Made by a program: the position numbers and the translations under genes | Part shown: in pieces, positions 23,294-30,984 of the stretch | Numbering within the stretch: position 1 is the first letter of the stretch | Layout of the letters: each line of letters starts with the position of its first letter | Notes under the pieces: generated by a model | The model's input: only the letters and a program-made list of their open reading frames with translations | Told to the model about the DNA's origin: nothing | Database searches by the model: none | Origin: Synechococcus sp. CBW1107 | GTDB taxonomy: Bacteria; Cyanobacteriota; Cyanobacteriia; PCC-6307; Cyanobiaceae | Assembly: GCF_015841355.1 (NCBI RefSeq) | Contig: NZ_CP064908.1 | Location: forward strand, 1,488,001 to 1,552,000 | Reading direction: 5' to 3' | DNA: 64,000 nucleotides

Positions 23294-24019
23294 ATGACGC
23301 AATCCCCCGCACGCGCAGGCGTGCCACCCGACGCTCTCGAGCTGCTCAGCGAAAAGGGCAGCGCCGAGCGCGCGCTCACAGCCGCCCTGGCCTCCTTTCA
23401 GGAGCAGGTGCAGGCCGTTCCATCCCTAGATCTGGCTGCCGTGGTCGAAGCAGCCAAGCCAGCTTTCTCCTCTGGCATTGCCTTCAGCGCCCAGCTGGTC
23501 GACGTCCGCGGCCGCCACAAGTTGCGAGTCATCGTGATGCACGCCGGCGGCGCTGAGGTCACCAGCGAGGAGTGGGCTGACGAGGTCGACGACTTGCTCC
23601 AGGCCGCCGGCTGGATGCTGGCAATGCTGCTGGGCATTCCCTTGGCCAAGCAGGCTCGGCCTGTAGAGGCTGAGATAGCAGAGGCAGAGTGCCTTGCAGT
23701 TGTCGGGGTTCCTGATGCATCGGCTGGGCCTGAGCCCAGCAAGAAGGAAGACGCGGCTCCAGTGGTTGACCTCGATGTCGCTCTGGAGCCGCTAACGCCC
23801 CAGGAGATCGAGGCCACCCACCAGCGAATCCTCGCCCTCCCGCAGGCCTCTCGTCAGGCGCTGACCAAGGCGTTCCGCGAGCACTTCCAGGTGCCGCGCA
23901 ATGCCCGCTCCATCGGCGATCGCATCACCCAGCACCAGCACGCTGCCTTCATCGATCACTTCCTTGAGGAGTGCGAAGAACAATCCCTCGATGGCGCCGC
24001 GGCGCCGGCAGAGCCATGA
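23294..24019 (+). CDS. Hypothetical phage early protein
   Basis: The 241-residue acidic protein opens a tightly overlapping operon. It has a helical N-terminal half. The C-terminal part (EIEATHQRILALPQASRQAL, TKAFREHFQVPRNARSIGDR, TQHQHAAFIDHFLEE) looks like a compact helical domain. No family is recognised. Neighbours downstream are an RHH protein and an SSB-like protein, so a role in replication or recombination is likely. Its stop overlaps the next start (ATGA). Confidence 0.65.
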   Translation: MTQSPARAGVPPDALELLSEKGSAERALTAALASFQEQVQAVPSLDLAAVVEAAKPAFSSGIAFSAQLVDVRGRHKLRVIVMHAGGAEVTSEEWADEVDDLLQAAGWMLAMLLGIPLAKQARPVEAEIAEAECLAVVGVPDASAGPEPSKKEDAAPVVDLDVALEPLTPQEIEATHQRILALPQASRQALTKAFREHFQVPRNARSIGDRITQHQHAAFIDHFLEECEEQSLDGAAAPAEP

Positions 24020-24252
24020 AAGGGCTTCGTCGCTACGGCGAGCAGCCCCGCTCCCAGGCCGGTCGCCACTTCATCCAGACCCAGGTGCGCACCGATGTGT
24101 ACCTGCGGGTCCGCGAGGTGATGGAGCGCCACAACCTCTCGGCCAGCGGCGCGGTGCATCACCTGCTGCGTGAGCGCTTTGACCTGCCGCCGCTCCCCCC
24201 TTTCGATCAACAGCCCATTTCCACCGTTCACCCCGATCCAACCCATGGCTAA
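24016..24252 (+). CDS. Small RHH-like DNA-binding protein
   Basis: The 78-residue protein starts at an ATG overlapping the previous stop (ATGA). Residues 20-55 (FIQTQVRTDVYLRVREVMER, NLSASGAVHHLLRERF) match the beta-strand plus two-helix pattern of ribbon-helix-helix proteins. The C-terminal 20 residues are Pro-rich. The gene overlaps the SSB-like gene by 8 bp. It may regulate the operon or help DNA binding. Confidence 0.6.
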   Translation: MKGLRRYGEQPRSQAGRHFIQTQVRTDVYLRVREVMERHNLSASGAVHHLLRERFDLPPLPPFDQQPISTVHPDPTHG

Positions 24253-24832
24253 GGACATCTTTCGCACGCCCCTCGCTGAAGTGCGTTGGGCCCACCTGAT
24301 CACCCCCCGGCACCAGCTCGATAAGAGCAAGCCCAAGGCCTGGACGGCCGACCTGCTTCTCCCCAACGGTGACGAGAAGGCCCAGTCTTTTCTGCTGGCG
24401 ATGGAGGATCAGTTCATCGCCCTGCACGGCAGCCGCAAGCGCCGCGCCGAGAAGGGCTTCCCCTGGAAGCCCGACAAGGAGAAGCCGAGCGAGATCACGG
24501 TGGTGCGCTTCAAGGTGCCGCAGTTCCAGCGGCGCGACGGCTCCCTGTCCGAGGGGCCGCGCATCGTCGATGCCAAGAAGCAGCCCTGGGATGGGGCCGC
24601 CATCGGCAACGGCTCAAAGGTTGTGGTGGCCTTCGACATCTACGACTGGGACGGGGAGAACGGCTGCGGCATGACCTTCCAGCCCCGGGCTGTCCAGGTG
24701 GTCGAGTTCGTGCCCTACGAGCAGGTCGATCCCACCGACGGGTTTGAGGAGGTCGAGGGCTACACCACCACCGGCGCTGGTTCCGGTGATTGGAGCGCCG
24801 GCGCTGCCGACGACGACGAGGAGCTGTTCTGA
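24245..24832 (+). CDS. Phage single-stranded DNA-binding protein (DUF2815/gp2.5-like)
   Basis: The 195-residue protein begins MAKDIFRTPLAEVRWAHL and has an OB-fold-like beta-rich body: TADLLLPNGDEKAQSFLLAM, ITVVRFKVPQFQRRDGS, GSKVVVAFDIYDWDG, then PRAVQVVEFVPYEQV. The last residues, DDDEELF, are an acidic tail ending in an aromatic, the hallmark of SSB and T7 gp2.5-type proteins that recruit replication enzymes. It lies in an operon with small DNA-binding proteins. Assignment is by tail and fold pattern. Confidence 0.78.
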   Translation: MAKDIFRTPLAEVRWAHLITPRHQLDKSKPKAWTADLLLPNGDEKAQSFLLAMEDQFIALHGSRKRRAEKGFPWKPDKEKPSEITVVRFKVPQFQRRDGSLSEGPRIVDAKKQPWDGAAIGNGSKVVVAFDIYDWDGENGCGMTFQPRAVQVVEFVPYEQVDPTDGFEEVEGYTTTGAGSGDWSAGAADDDEELF

Positions 24833-25521
24833 TGCCGCTCGATCGTCAGGACCACAACGCCGGGGCCTGGAGGGGCAGGCCCCTTCACCGGCCCGGTCCC
24901 CAGCTGCCTGCCTTCTGCCGCACCCGCCGGCCCACCACCGTGGCCGTCACGGCCAGCAGCCTCGTCGCCCTGCGGCTGCTGGTTCTGCTGGGGCTGTTGT
25001 TTCAGCTCAGCACCCTGCTGCTGGTGCTCGCCGGGCCGGTGCCGCCGCGGCCCGGGATCAGCGCCAACACCGCCTTTCGCTCCGCCGTCGCCGGTGGGAG
25101 TTCAGCCACACCGCTGTCAGACCGATGTGTCAGGCGACAGCGAAAACTGGTCCGGAGGCGACACGAAAACTGGTCCACCCCGTGGAGCGAGCCAGGCAGG
25201 ACGACAAGGGCAGCGCAGGGGCGCCATCTCTGGAGCCGATGGTTCTGGAGACAGCTGTGCAGACCCCTCAGGACGTGGAGGCGATGCGACGGCTATCGGC
25301 AGCAGGTTGGGGCCGGAGGCGGATTGCTAAAGAACTGGGCTGTTCACCGGAGACGGTGCGCAAGTACCTGCGGCAGGGTGGCTGGCAGCCCTACGGGAAG
25401 CCCTGCCGCAACACGGTTCTCGATGGCCAACGGGAGTGGCTGCGGCAGCGGTTTATGGCCCACCGCGGCAATGCCGATGTGGTGCGGCAGGAGCTGGCCA
25501 GTGAGAAGGGAATCGAGGTGA
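24832..25521 (+). CDS. Small membrane protein that lost its stop codon to an IS21 insertion
   Basis: The ATG overlaps the stop of the SSB-like gene (TGATG). Removing the IS element and one copy of its target duplication restores an ORF of 98 codons ending CGA TGA. It has one or two membrane segments at about residues 37-70 (ALRLLVLLGLLFQLSTLLLV). In the present sequence the first bases of the IS turn TGA into TGT, so the reading continues for 131 extra residues to a stop at 25521 inside the transposase gene. The membrane part is intact; whether the extended form works is unknown. Its role is not recognised. Confidence 0.7.
   Translation: MPLDRQDHNAGAWRGRPLHRPGPQLPAFCRTRRPTTVAVTASSLVALRLLVLLGLLFQLSTLLLVLAGPVPPRPGISANTAFRSAVAGGSSATPLSDRCVRRQRKLVRRRHENWSTPWSEPGRTTRAAQGRHLWSRWFWRQLCRPLRTWRRCDGYRQQVGAGGGLLKNWAVHRRRCASTCGRVAGSPTGSPAATRFSMANGSGCGSGLWPTAAMPMWCGRSWPVRRESR
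25158..25179 (+). repeat. IS21 internal terminal repeat, left copy
   Basis: A 22-bp sequence starting GCGACACGAAAACTGG is perfectly repeated in inverted form at 27510-27531. Such repeats are transposase binding sites in IS21 elements. A related degenerate copy (GCGACAGCGAAAACTGG) lies just outside it. Confidence 0.85.
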
Positions 25522-26534
25522 GCCTGCGGACAGTGGAGCGTGCCGTGGAGCCGTGGCGGCGGGAGCTGCGCAACGCGGCCCTGGCGACGGTGCGGTTTGA
25601 GACCCCGCCGGGCCGGCAACTGCAGGCAGACTTTGGCCAGTGCCTGGTGAGCATTGGCGGCGAGCGGGTGCGGGTGCACCTGGCGGTGCTCACCCTGGGG
25701 TACTCGCGCCGGCTGCTGGTGCGGGCATTCCGCAGCGAGAAGCAGGACCACTGGCTCCAGGCCCTGGAGGAGGGTTTCCGCCACTGGGGCGGGGTACCGC
25801 AGGAGGTGCTGGTGGATAACGCCCGTGCGCTGGTGAGCCAGCACGATCCCGAGCGCAACATCCTGGTTTTTGCCGAGCGGCTGGAGGAGTTCGCCCGTTA
25901 CTGGGGGTTCAAGCCCCGTGCCTGTCGGCCGTACCGGGCCAGAACCAAAGGCAAGGACGAGCGTGGGGTGGCGTACGTCAAGAGGAACGCCATCGCTGGG
26001 CGGGAGTTCAGCAGCTGGGCGGAGTTTGAGGCCCATCTGGTGCGCTGGACCCGCGAGGTGGCCGACCTGCGGGTGCACGGCACCACCGGCGAGGCGCCGC
26101 TGGACCGGTTTGTGCGGGCAGAAGCCCAGGCGTTGCAGCCGCTGGAGGCCAAGCCGTCGTTCCTGGCGGAGCGGGAGCTGGTGCGGATCGTGCACAGCGA
26201 CTGCTGCGTGGAGGTGGAGGCGAACTGGTACTCGGCGCCGCAGGCGCTGATCCGTCAGCGGGTGAGCGTGCTGGTGCGCGATCAACAGGTACTGATCCGC
26301 CACGGCGGCCGGATCGTCGCTGAGCACAGGCGCCAGCGGCCCGGTAGCCGCAGCCGCCAGGTGATCGACGGCCATTGGGAGGGCCTGCTGCCGCAACGGC
26401 AGCAGCGCGAGGCGGAGCGATCGCTGCGGGATGGCAACGCAAGACGTGATCAGGAGCAGCGCCCGGTCCGCAGCTCTGAACTGGCCCGGCCTCTGGCGGT
26501 TTATGCCGAGCTGATCGGGGAGGTGGCGGCATGA
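25239..26534 (+). CDS. istA: IS21 transposase IstA
   Basis: The 431-residue transposase has an N-terminal helix-turn-helix (AMRRLSAAGWGRRRIAKELG, SPETVRKYLRQGG, residues 15-48) and a DDE catalytic core. Asp131 lies in LQADFGQ, Asp193 in LVDNARA and Glu241 in KGKDERGVAYVK. The C-terminal beta-rich domain (VRIVHSDCCVEVEANWYSAP) is typical of IstA. The ATG at 25239 lies just inside the left repeats. Its stop overlaps the istB start by 4 bp (ATGA), the usual coupling in this family. Confidence 0.93.
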   Translation: MVLETAVQTPQDVEAMRRLSAAGWGRRRIAKELGCSPETVRKYLRQGGWQPYGKPCRNTVLDGQREWLRQRFMAHRGNADVVRQELASEKGIEVSLRTVERAVEPWRRELRNAALATVRFETPPGRQLQADFGQCLVSIGGERVRVHLAVLTLGYSRRLLVRAFRSEKQDHWLQALEEGFRHWGGVPQEVLVDNARALVSQHDPERNILVFAERLEEFARYWGFKPRACRPYRARTKGKDERGVAYVKRNAIAGREFSSWAEFEAHLVRWTREVADLRVHGTTGEAPLDRFVRAEAQALQPLEAKPSFLAERELVRIVHSDCCVEVEANWYSAPQALIRQRVSVLVRDQQVLIRHGGRIVAEHRRQRPGSRSRQVIDGHWEGLLPQRQQREAERSLRDGNARRDQEQRPVRSSELARPLAVYAELIGEVAA

Positions 26535-27397
26535 GTCCCACCAACCCACGCAACCGATCCACAGCGGCGATACCACCGGTACCGACCGAGGAGCTGGAGG
26601 CAATGCTCACCCGCCTACGGCTCCCAGCAATCCGCGACCGCCTCGATGCGCTGCTGGAGGAAGCGGCAAGGCGGGAGATGAACCTGCGCGAGGCCCTGGC
26701 CTGGCTGTGCGCGGCCGAGGTGGCACGCAAAGACCAGCTGCGGATGGAGATGGCGCTGCGGCTGGCGCGCTTCCCCTATGTGCGCACGCTGGAAGCGTTC
26801 GATTTCGAGGCCCAGCCGTCGATCGACCCGGCCCAGATCCGTGAGTTGGCCACCTGCCGCTGGGTGGCCAACGGCGACACCCTGCTGCTGCTCGGGCCGC
26901 CGGGTGTGGGCAAGACCCACCTGGCGGTGGCGCTGGGCCGGGAGGCGGTGCGTCTCGGTCACAGCGTCCAGTACGTCGGTGCCATGGAGCTGATCAGCGC
27001 CCTGGCCAAGGCCCAGGCGCAGCACGCCCTGGAGGGCCGGCTGACGCAGTACGCCAAAACCCGGCTGCTGATCATCGATGAGCTGGGCTACCTGCCGCTG
27101 GAGCCGAACGCTGCGTACCTGTTCTTCCAGCTGATCTCCCGCTGCTACCAGCGCGGCAGCGTGCTGATCACCTCCAACCGCCCCGTCATGGAATGGGGCG
27201 AGGTGTTTGGCGATCAGGTGGTCGCCACAGCGATCCTCGACCGGCTGCTGCACCACAGCCACGTGCTGACGATCCGGGGCGACAGCTACCGGCTCAGGGA
27301 GAAGCGGCGCAGCGGCCTGATCCGCCCGCAGGCGGGCGGTTCCTCCTCACCGGACAGCGCTGGCCTACGGCCACCACCGCCCGGTGAGAAGGCCTAA
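26531..27397 (+). CDS. istB: IS21 transposition helper ATPase IstB
   Basis: The 288-residue AAA+ protein has Walker A at about 122-130 (GPPGVGKTH) and Walker B at about 180-190 (LLIIDELGYLPL), with the sensor motif VLITSNRPVMEW. IstB helps IstA choose and bind target DNA. The C-terminal tail beyond the ATPase is Pro/Gly-rich and variable. The gene overlaps istA. Confidence 0.93.
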   Translation: MSPTNPRNRSTAAIPPVPTEELEAMLTRLRLPAIRDRLDALLEEAARREMNLREALAWLCAAEVARKDQLRMEMALRLARFPYVRTLEAFDFEAQPSIDPAQIRELATCRWVANGDTLLLLGPPGVGKTHLAVALGREAVRLGHSVQYVGAMELISALAKAQAQHALEGRLTQYAKTRLLIIDELGYLPLEPNAAYLFFQLISRCYQRGSVLITSNRPVMEWGEVFGDQVVATAILDRLLHHSHVLTIRGDSYRLREKRRSGLIRPQAGGSSSPDSAGLRPPPPGEKA

Positions 27398-27509
27398 GGG
27401 GAACCCGGATCAAGCGGCACAGATGCCGCAGCCAACAACAACGACACGACACCCACCGATGAAACACCGATCCAAGGGCAGCCGTAAGGCCCCCATCAGC
27501 AAGCCATCA

Positions 27510-27531
27510 GGTGGACCAGTTTTCGTGTCGC
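27510..27531 (-). repeat. IS21 internal terminal repeat, right copy
   Basis: Exact inverted copy of 25158-25179, about 110 bp after the istB stop. Confidence 0.85.
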
Positions 27532-27563
27532 CGGAGGACCAAAAGCGGATGTCGCTTGACACG

Positions 27564-28364
27564 ATGAACACCACAACCACCGGCTCCTTTCCTGTCAGTC
27601 CTTTCGCCTCGATGGATCACCCCGCTCTGGTCTCCCGTTCCTGGAACGGCACGCCAATTTCTCGGCGCACCACCGATGGCTACGTCAATGCCACAGCCAT
27701 GTGCAGGGCCAACGGCAAGCAATGGTCGAAGTACCGGGAGAGCGACCGCTGCCAGACCTATCTCGATGCCCTGGCTGAAACCTCCGAAATTCGGATGTTT
27801 GACCTGATCGAGTCCCGCCAGGGCCAGGGCGGCGGCACCTGGGTCCATCCTCAAGTCGCAGTCGACCTGGCCCGCTGGATCAGTGCACCGTTCGCGGTCT
27901 GGATGGACGGCTGGTTCCTGGAGAGCATCCAGCAGGCTCAGCCCGCTCCTGTAGACACGCCCGCACCTCGGCTCAGGGAGGCCGAGGTGATCGCCTTGGT
28001 GGAGCGCAGCATTGTCTTGTTCGAGCGGCTGGGCGGACTGGATCAGCGCGACCAGCTCCTGTTCAAGGACATCGTCCGCAGCAACGTCCTCACTGCCAGT
28101 TCAGGACTGCTGCCCGGCACCCCCCCCTCCGACGAACTGACCCTCAGCGATGCCTGGCTGGAAGTGTTCCAGGAAGTGCTGCCGCGTGCCAAGTACCGCT
28201 CGGCCGGGATGCTGGTGGCCGAGGCCTACCGAACAGACTTTGGCCAGGAGCCGCCGCTGCGGCAGCAGTTCGTTGATGGGGCCCCGCGTCAGGTCAAGAG
28301 CTACCGACGCTCCTGGCTGATCGACACCCTCAAGCGCTTCCGCGCCCAGCTGGCAGGGGGCTGA
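27564..28364 (+). CDS. KilA-N domain DNA-binding protein
   Basis: The 266-residue protein has a KilA-N domain at about residues 27-118: SWNGTPISRRTTDGYVNATA, then MCRANGKQWSKYRESDRCQT and the closing TWVHPQVAVDLARWISAPFA. Its C-terminal half is helical (EVIALVERSIVLFERLGGLD). KilA-N proteins are common in phages and large viruses and bind nucleic acid. The ATG lies inside the right copy of the CGATG target duplication, so the IS insertion left the coding sequence intact. Promoter access may have changed, because the operon upstream is now separated by 2.4 kb. Confidence 0.88.
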   Translation: MNTTTTGSFPVSPFASMDHPALVSRSWNGTPISRRTTDGYVNATAMCRANGKQWSKYRESDRCQTYLDALAETSEIRMFDLIESRQGQGGGTWVHPQVAVDLARWISAPFAVWMDGWFLESIQQAQPAPVDTPAPRLREAEVIALVERSIVLFERLGGLDQRDQLLFKDIVRSNVLTASSGLLPGTPPSDELTLSDAWLEVFQEVLPRAKYRSAGMLVAEAYRTDFGQEPPLRQQFVDGAPRQVKSYRRSWLIDTLKRFRAQLAGG

Positions 28365-28603
28365 TGGACACCGCCATCACCACACCAACCCGCCAGCGGG
28401 TCTGGGTGACCACAGCAGAAGCCTGTGAAGCACTCGGGATGAGCCGTGAAACCCTCCGCCAGCTGCGGCTGCGGGGGGTGTTACAAGCCGGCAAGCACTA
28501 TCGACGCTGGGGCTGCACCCAGGGTCGGGGGCCCCTGCAGTGGCACCTGGAGAACGTTGAGGCCACGATCACCTCTTGGAGCCGGCGGAACCTGAAGTCT
28601 TAG
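28364..28603 (+). CDS. Excisionase-like small DNA-binding protein
   Basis: The 79-residue protein starts at an ATG overlapping the KilA-N stop (TGATG). It has a MerR/Xis-type winged-helix pattern (VTTAEACEALGMSRETLRQL, LRGVLQAGKHYRRWG). Such proteins, placed near integrase genes, usually direct excision and can repress the integrase promoter. The integrase is about 0.85 kb away on the opposite strand, with a cargo gene between. The role is inferred from motif and place. Confidence 0.7.
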   Translation: MDTAITTPTRQRVWVTTAEACEALGMSRETLRQLRLRGVLQAGKHYRRWGCTQGRGPLQWHLENVEATITSWSRRNLKS

Positions 28604-28715
28604 GGCCAGCAACGTGTTCTACAGATTCCGACGGGCCTTCACGGGCGACCTTTTGTTCCGATAGTCCTGCCACTACAGGGCTTGGCGCTAGAAAAGGAAT
28701 GAGTCGAGCCTGTCC

Positions 28716-29435
28716 ATGAAGACCAATAGAGCCTTTGTGGTAGCGCTTACCTGTTTTCAGCTGATGCTGCCGTTTGCGGCGGCTGCCAACCCTTCGGTCA
28801 CGAGTGGCGAGGTTGTCGACTACTTTGACCTGAATATTAGAGACTACAAGGCAAAATCGCTGCCTTTTTCCAAGGTCCTTGCTTCGGGGGAGACGGGTGG
28901 TAATGAAAAAGTTCTTTTCGACCAGGCTTATCGTGGCAGGCTTTGCTTTATTTCCTGCCACTTCTATGATGGCTACACGTCAAGATGGAGCGGGTACTAC
29001 CTGGATCTGCAGCCTTATGAAAGCACGTGCTTTGCGCTGGCTGGGGGCTGCAACACCATCACGTTTCCCAGGCCTGACTCTCGCATAAAAATTAGTGTCG
29101 GGAGCCAGGAGTATGAGCTGTTGATGGTCGATGAAAGTCGCTACAGATATTACTTGCCGTTGGCAGCAAGGCAGGCTATCTCGTCAAGCGAAACCGCTGC
29201 TGTTACCATCAAGACGACATGGGACAAGTATCGCGAGTACAGGGTTGGCGATAAATCGAGAAGATTGCTTGGTGCCGTGCTCAACCGCAATAATGAGCTT
29301 GCAACTCCGGATTCAGGTGTGCCTGCAGCTTTAAGTATCGAAGAGAAACTCAATGAGCTGAAGAGGCTCAGAGAGAAAGGGCTGATTGATGAGAGCGAGT
29401 ATAATCGGCTTAGGCAAAAAGCCCTTGGTCTCTAA
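28716..29435 (+). CDS. Secreted protein with SHOCT tail, probable lysogenic cargo
   Basis: The 239-residue protein has a signal peptide (hydrophobic VALTCFQLMLPFAAAA with cleavage likely after AAA). An unrecognised beta-rich domain with four Cys follows, and then a SHOCT motif in the last 30 residues (SIEEKLNELKRLREKGLIDE then SEYNRLRQKALG). Composition is lower in GC than phage core genes (32 of 60 bases in 29221-29280). It lies between the excisionase-like gene and the integrase gene at the end of the prophage, the usual site for genes that change the lysogen. Partner and function are unknown. Confidence 0.7.
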   Translation: MKTNRAFVVALTCFQLMLPFAAAANPSVTSGEVVDYFDLNIRDYKAKSLPFSKVLASGETGGNEKVLFDQAYRGRLCFISCHFYDGYTSRWSGYYLDLQPYESTCFALAGGCNTITFPRPDSRIKISVGSQEYELLMVDESRYRYYLPLAARQAISSSETAAVTIKTTWDKYREYRVGDKSRRLLGAVLNRNNELATPDSGVPAALSIEEKLNELKRLREKGLIDESEYNRLRQKALGL

Positions 29436-29452
29436 TGCTGGACTGGGGGGGA

Positions 29453-30715
29453 TTATGCCGCTGAGCTCGACTCGTCGACGCTAAAGCGGCTTGCGGCCTT
29501 GGCAAACGCGTCATCCACCACATCATCCCCGCACCAGCGGCTGTAGGCCACCAGGTGGGTCTGGACGCTATGGCCCATGGCCGCGGCCACCACCTTGGGT
29601 GGTAGATCGCAGATCACGTGGGCGCGGTGGGCGTAGCCGTGCCGGCAGGAGTAGGGCACGAGCTTCTCGCCCTTGGCTTCGTACTCCTGACGCAGCTGGT
29701 TCCAGAGAGGGCGCCGGTGCAGGTACTGCCTGATGTCGTTGCCGCAGAAGCCGGAACGCATCGGAGGGAGATCGGCAGGGCAGAACTGGTCGGCGAGCTT
29801 CCAGTCGGCTGCCCAGTCATCGCAGGGCAGCAGCCGCAGGGCTCGAGGCTTGGTCTTGCCGCGGGATGCCACCTTTTCATAGGTGCACCACAGGCGCCCA
29901 TCGCGCAGCTGCAGGTGCTGAAGCTCCTCGGGGCGCAATCCATAGGCGGCCATCAGCTGGAAAGCGAGTCGCCAACGCGGGTCGGGCAGCGCCCGTACCA
30001 ACGCCAGGATGTGGCCCACTTCGATGGGGGTGGTAATCGCTTTCGCGGAGCGTGACCGCCCCACGAAGGAGCTCAGGTCGGTTGGCGGCTCCCACCTGGT
30101 TGCTGCGAGTTCGCCCTGGGCCACCGCCCAGCGGAGCAGGGCCGAGGTGGCCTGCATCTGAATCTGCCGGGTGCGACCCCCGGGCTTGTCGGCCCAGTGC
30201 AGGGTGAGCCGATCCAGCAGCAGGGTGGCGCTTTGGGGCGGCTGACGGCTGACGAAGGCATCCAGCACATGCTTCATGTGGTGGCGATGCACCCTGGTCC
30301 AGGTCGACTCCTTGATCTCACCAGTGCGGATTTTGTACTCGCGATACCGTTCGATCAGTGCATTCCAGTCTGTTTGTTGCTCAGGATTTGCCTTTTGGGT
30401 GTCAGCAGTCCTGGTATCTGATTCGCTTGCTGATGTATAGGTGATTGTCTTTGCTGCCTGTTCTGGTTCTATTCCGCTGCTGAAGTCGTCATAGATCTTG
30501 CAAACAGCTGCGCCAATCTTCTTGGCGTTGTCGAAATGCCAGGGGATCGGAAGTTGTATTTGACGCCGCTTACCGCCGCCCGCTTTGGCGGTGATGTTGA
30601 GCCTGGCGAAGCCTCGGTGCTCTGTGAGCGCCCAGCCCCTTGGACATCCCTTGCGGGACAAGGCGTGAGCGGTTTCGACGCGGATGGCGATCTCCCAGGG
30701 GGCTGCCTCAGCCAT
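29453..30715 (-). CDS. int: Tyrosine recombinase, phage integrase
   Basis: The 420-residue protein has an N-terminal arm-binding region, a helical core-binding domain (about 115-205) and the catalytic domain. Catalytic Arg261 is in AAYGLRPEELQ, a Lys follows in the ASRGKTKPRALRLLP strand, box II appears as YSCRHGYAHR (Arg358), the later His is in AAMGHSVQTH, and nucleophile Tyr391 is in LVAYSRW. The first box II residue is Tyr rather than the usual His. The gene lies 127 bp from the 3' end of tRNA-Gly(CCC), the probable attachment site. Confidence 0.92.
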   Translation of the reverse strand: MAEAAPWEIAIRVETAHALSRKGCPRGWALTEHRGFARLNITAKAGGGKRRQIQLPIPWHFDNAKKIGAAVCKIYDDFSSGIEPEQAAKTITYTSASESDTRTADTQKANPEQQTDWNALIERYREYKIRTGEIKESTWTRVHRHHMKHVLDAFVSRQPPQSATLLLDRLTLHWADKPGGRTRQIQMQATSALLRWAVAQGELAATRWEPPTDLSSFVGRSRSAKAITTPIEVGHILALVRALPDPRWRLAFQLMAAYGLRPEELQHLQLRDGRLWCTYEKVASRGKTKPRALRLLPCDDWAADWKLADQFCPADLPPMRSGFCGNDIRQYLHRRPLWNQLRQEYEAKGEKLVPYSCRHGYAHRAHVICDLPPKVVAAAMGHSVQTHLVAYSRWCGDDVVDDAFAKAASRFSVDESSSAA

Positions 30716-30790
30716 GTGAGAAGGTCTGTGAGAAGGTCGGCCCTACAGCCTGGCACGGCCTGTCAGGAGCAGTCAGCCGCTGGCAGCCTT

Positions 30791-30815
30791 AAAGCCAGTG
30801 CCAGACTGGCTTTTT
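30791..30815 (+). terminator. Hairpin with T-run between tRNA and integrase
   Basis: AAAGCCAG and CTGGCTTT form a perfect 8-bp stem with a 7-base loop, followed by T residues. On the minus strand it lies 29 bp beyond the tRNA 3' end and could also end the tRNA transcript. It could alternatively be part of the attachment region. Confidence 0.6.
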
Positions 30816-30841
30816 GGGGGATTTCTCAGTCCTGGACTAGA

Positions 30842-30913
30842 AGCGGGTGACCGGACTCGAACCGGCGACGTTCAGCTTGGGAAGCTGACATTCTACCACT
30901 GAATTACACCCGC
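30842..30913 (-). tRNA. tRNA-Gly (anticodon CCC)
   Basis: The minus strand folds as a full cloverleaf of 72 bases. The acceptor stem GCGGGTG/CACCCGC has 7 pairs, with T as discriminator. The D arm is ATTC-loop-GAAT. The anticodon stem is TCAGC/GCTGA around the loop TTCCCAA (anticodon CCC). The T arm has loop TTCGAAT. CCA is not encoded. The 3' end borders the prophage. Confidence 0.95.
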
Positions 30914-30984
30914 ACACACTCACCTTAGCAAAGGGTGAACAGGTGGGAGCTGAACTGTTCAGCCCCCACTCCTGGTCTGGATCC

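Larger units (their letters stand above)
25128..27561 (+). mobile_element. IS21-family insertion sequence with CGATG target duplication
   Basis: The 2434-bp element carries istA and istB. The ends are TGTCAGGCGACA (left, 25128-25139) and TGTCGCTTGACA (right, 27550-27561), inverted copies with 11 of 12 matches. A perfect 22-bp inverted repeat lies further in. The flanks repeat CGATG (25123-25127 and 27562-27566), the 5-bp duplication made on insertion. Both genes look intact, so the element may still be active. Multiple terminal repeats are typical of the family. Confidence 0.92.
1..30842. mobile_element. Prophage integrated at tRNA-Gly(CCC), left end outside the window
   Basis: A continuous block of phage genes runs from the left edge to the tRNA-Gly gene. 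It includes terminase, portal, scaffold, capsid, lysis, replication, excisionase-like and integrase genes. The integrase lies 127 bp from the tRNA 3' end, the usual arrangement for a tRNA-targeting tyrosine recombinase. The flanking DNA to the right is normal cyanobacterial chromosome. Tail-side genes run off the left edge, so the second attachment site is not visible and the full length is unknown. No second copy of the tRNA 3' end was noticed inside the window. The genes are largely intact, so the element looks recent rather than decayed, apart from an IS21 insertion. Confidence 0.9.
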
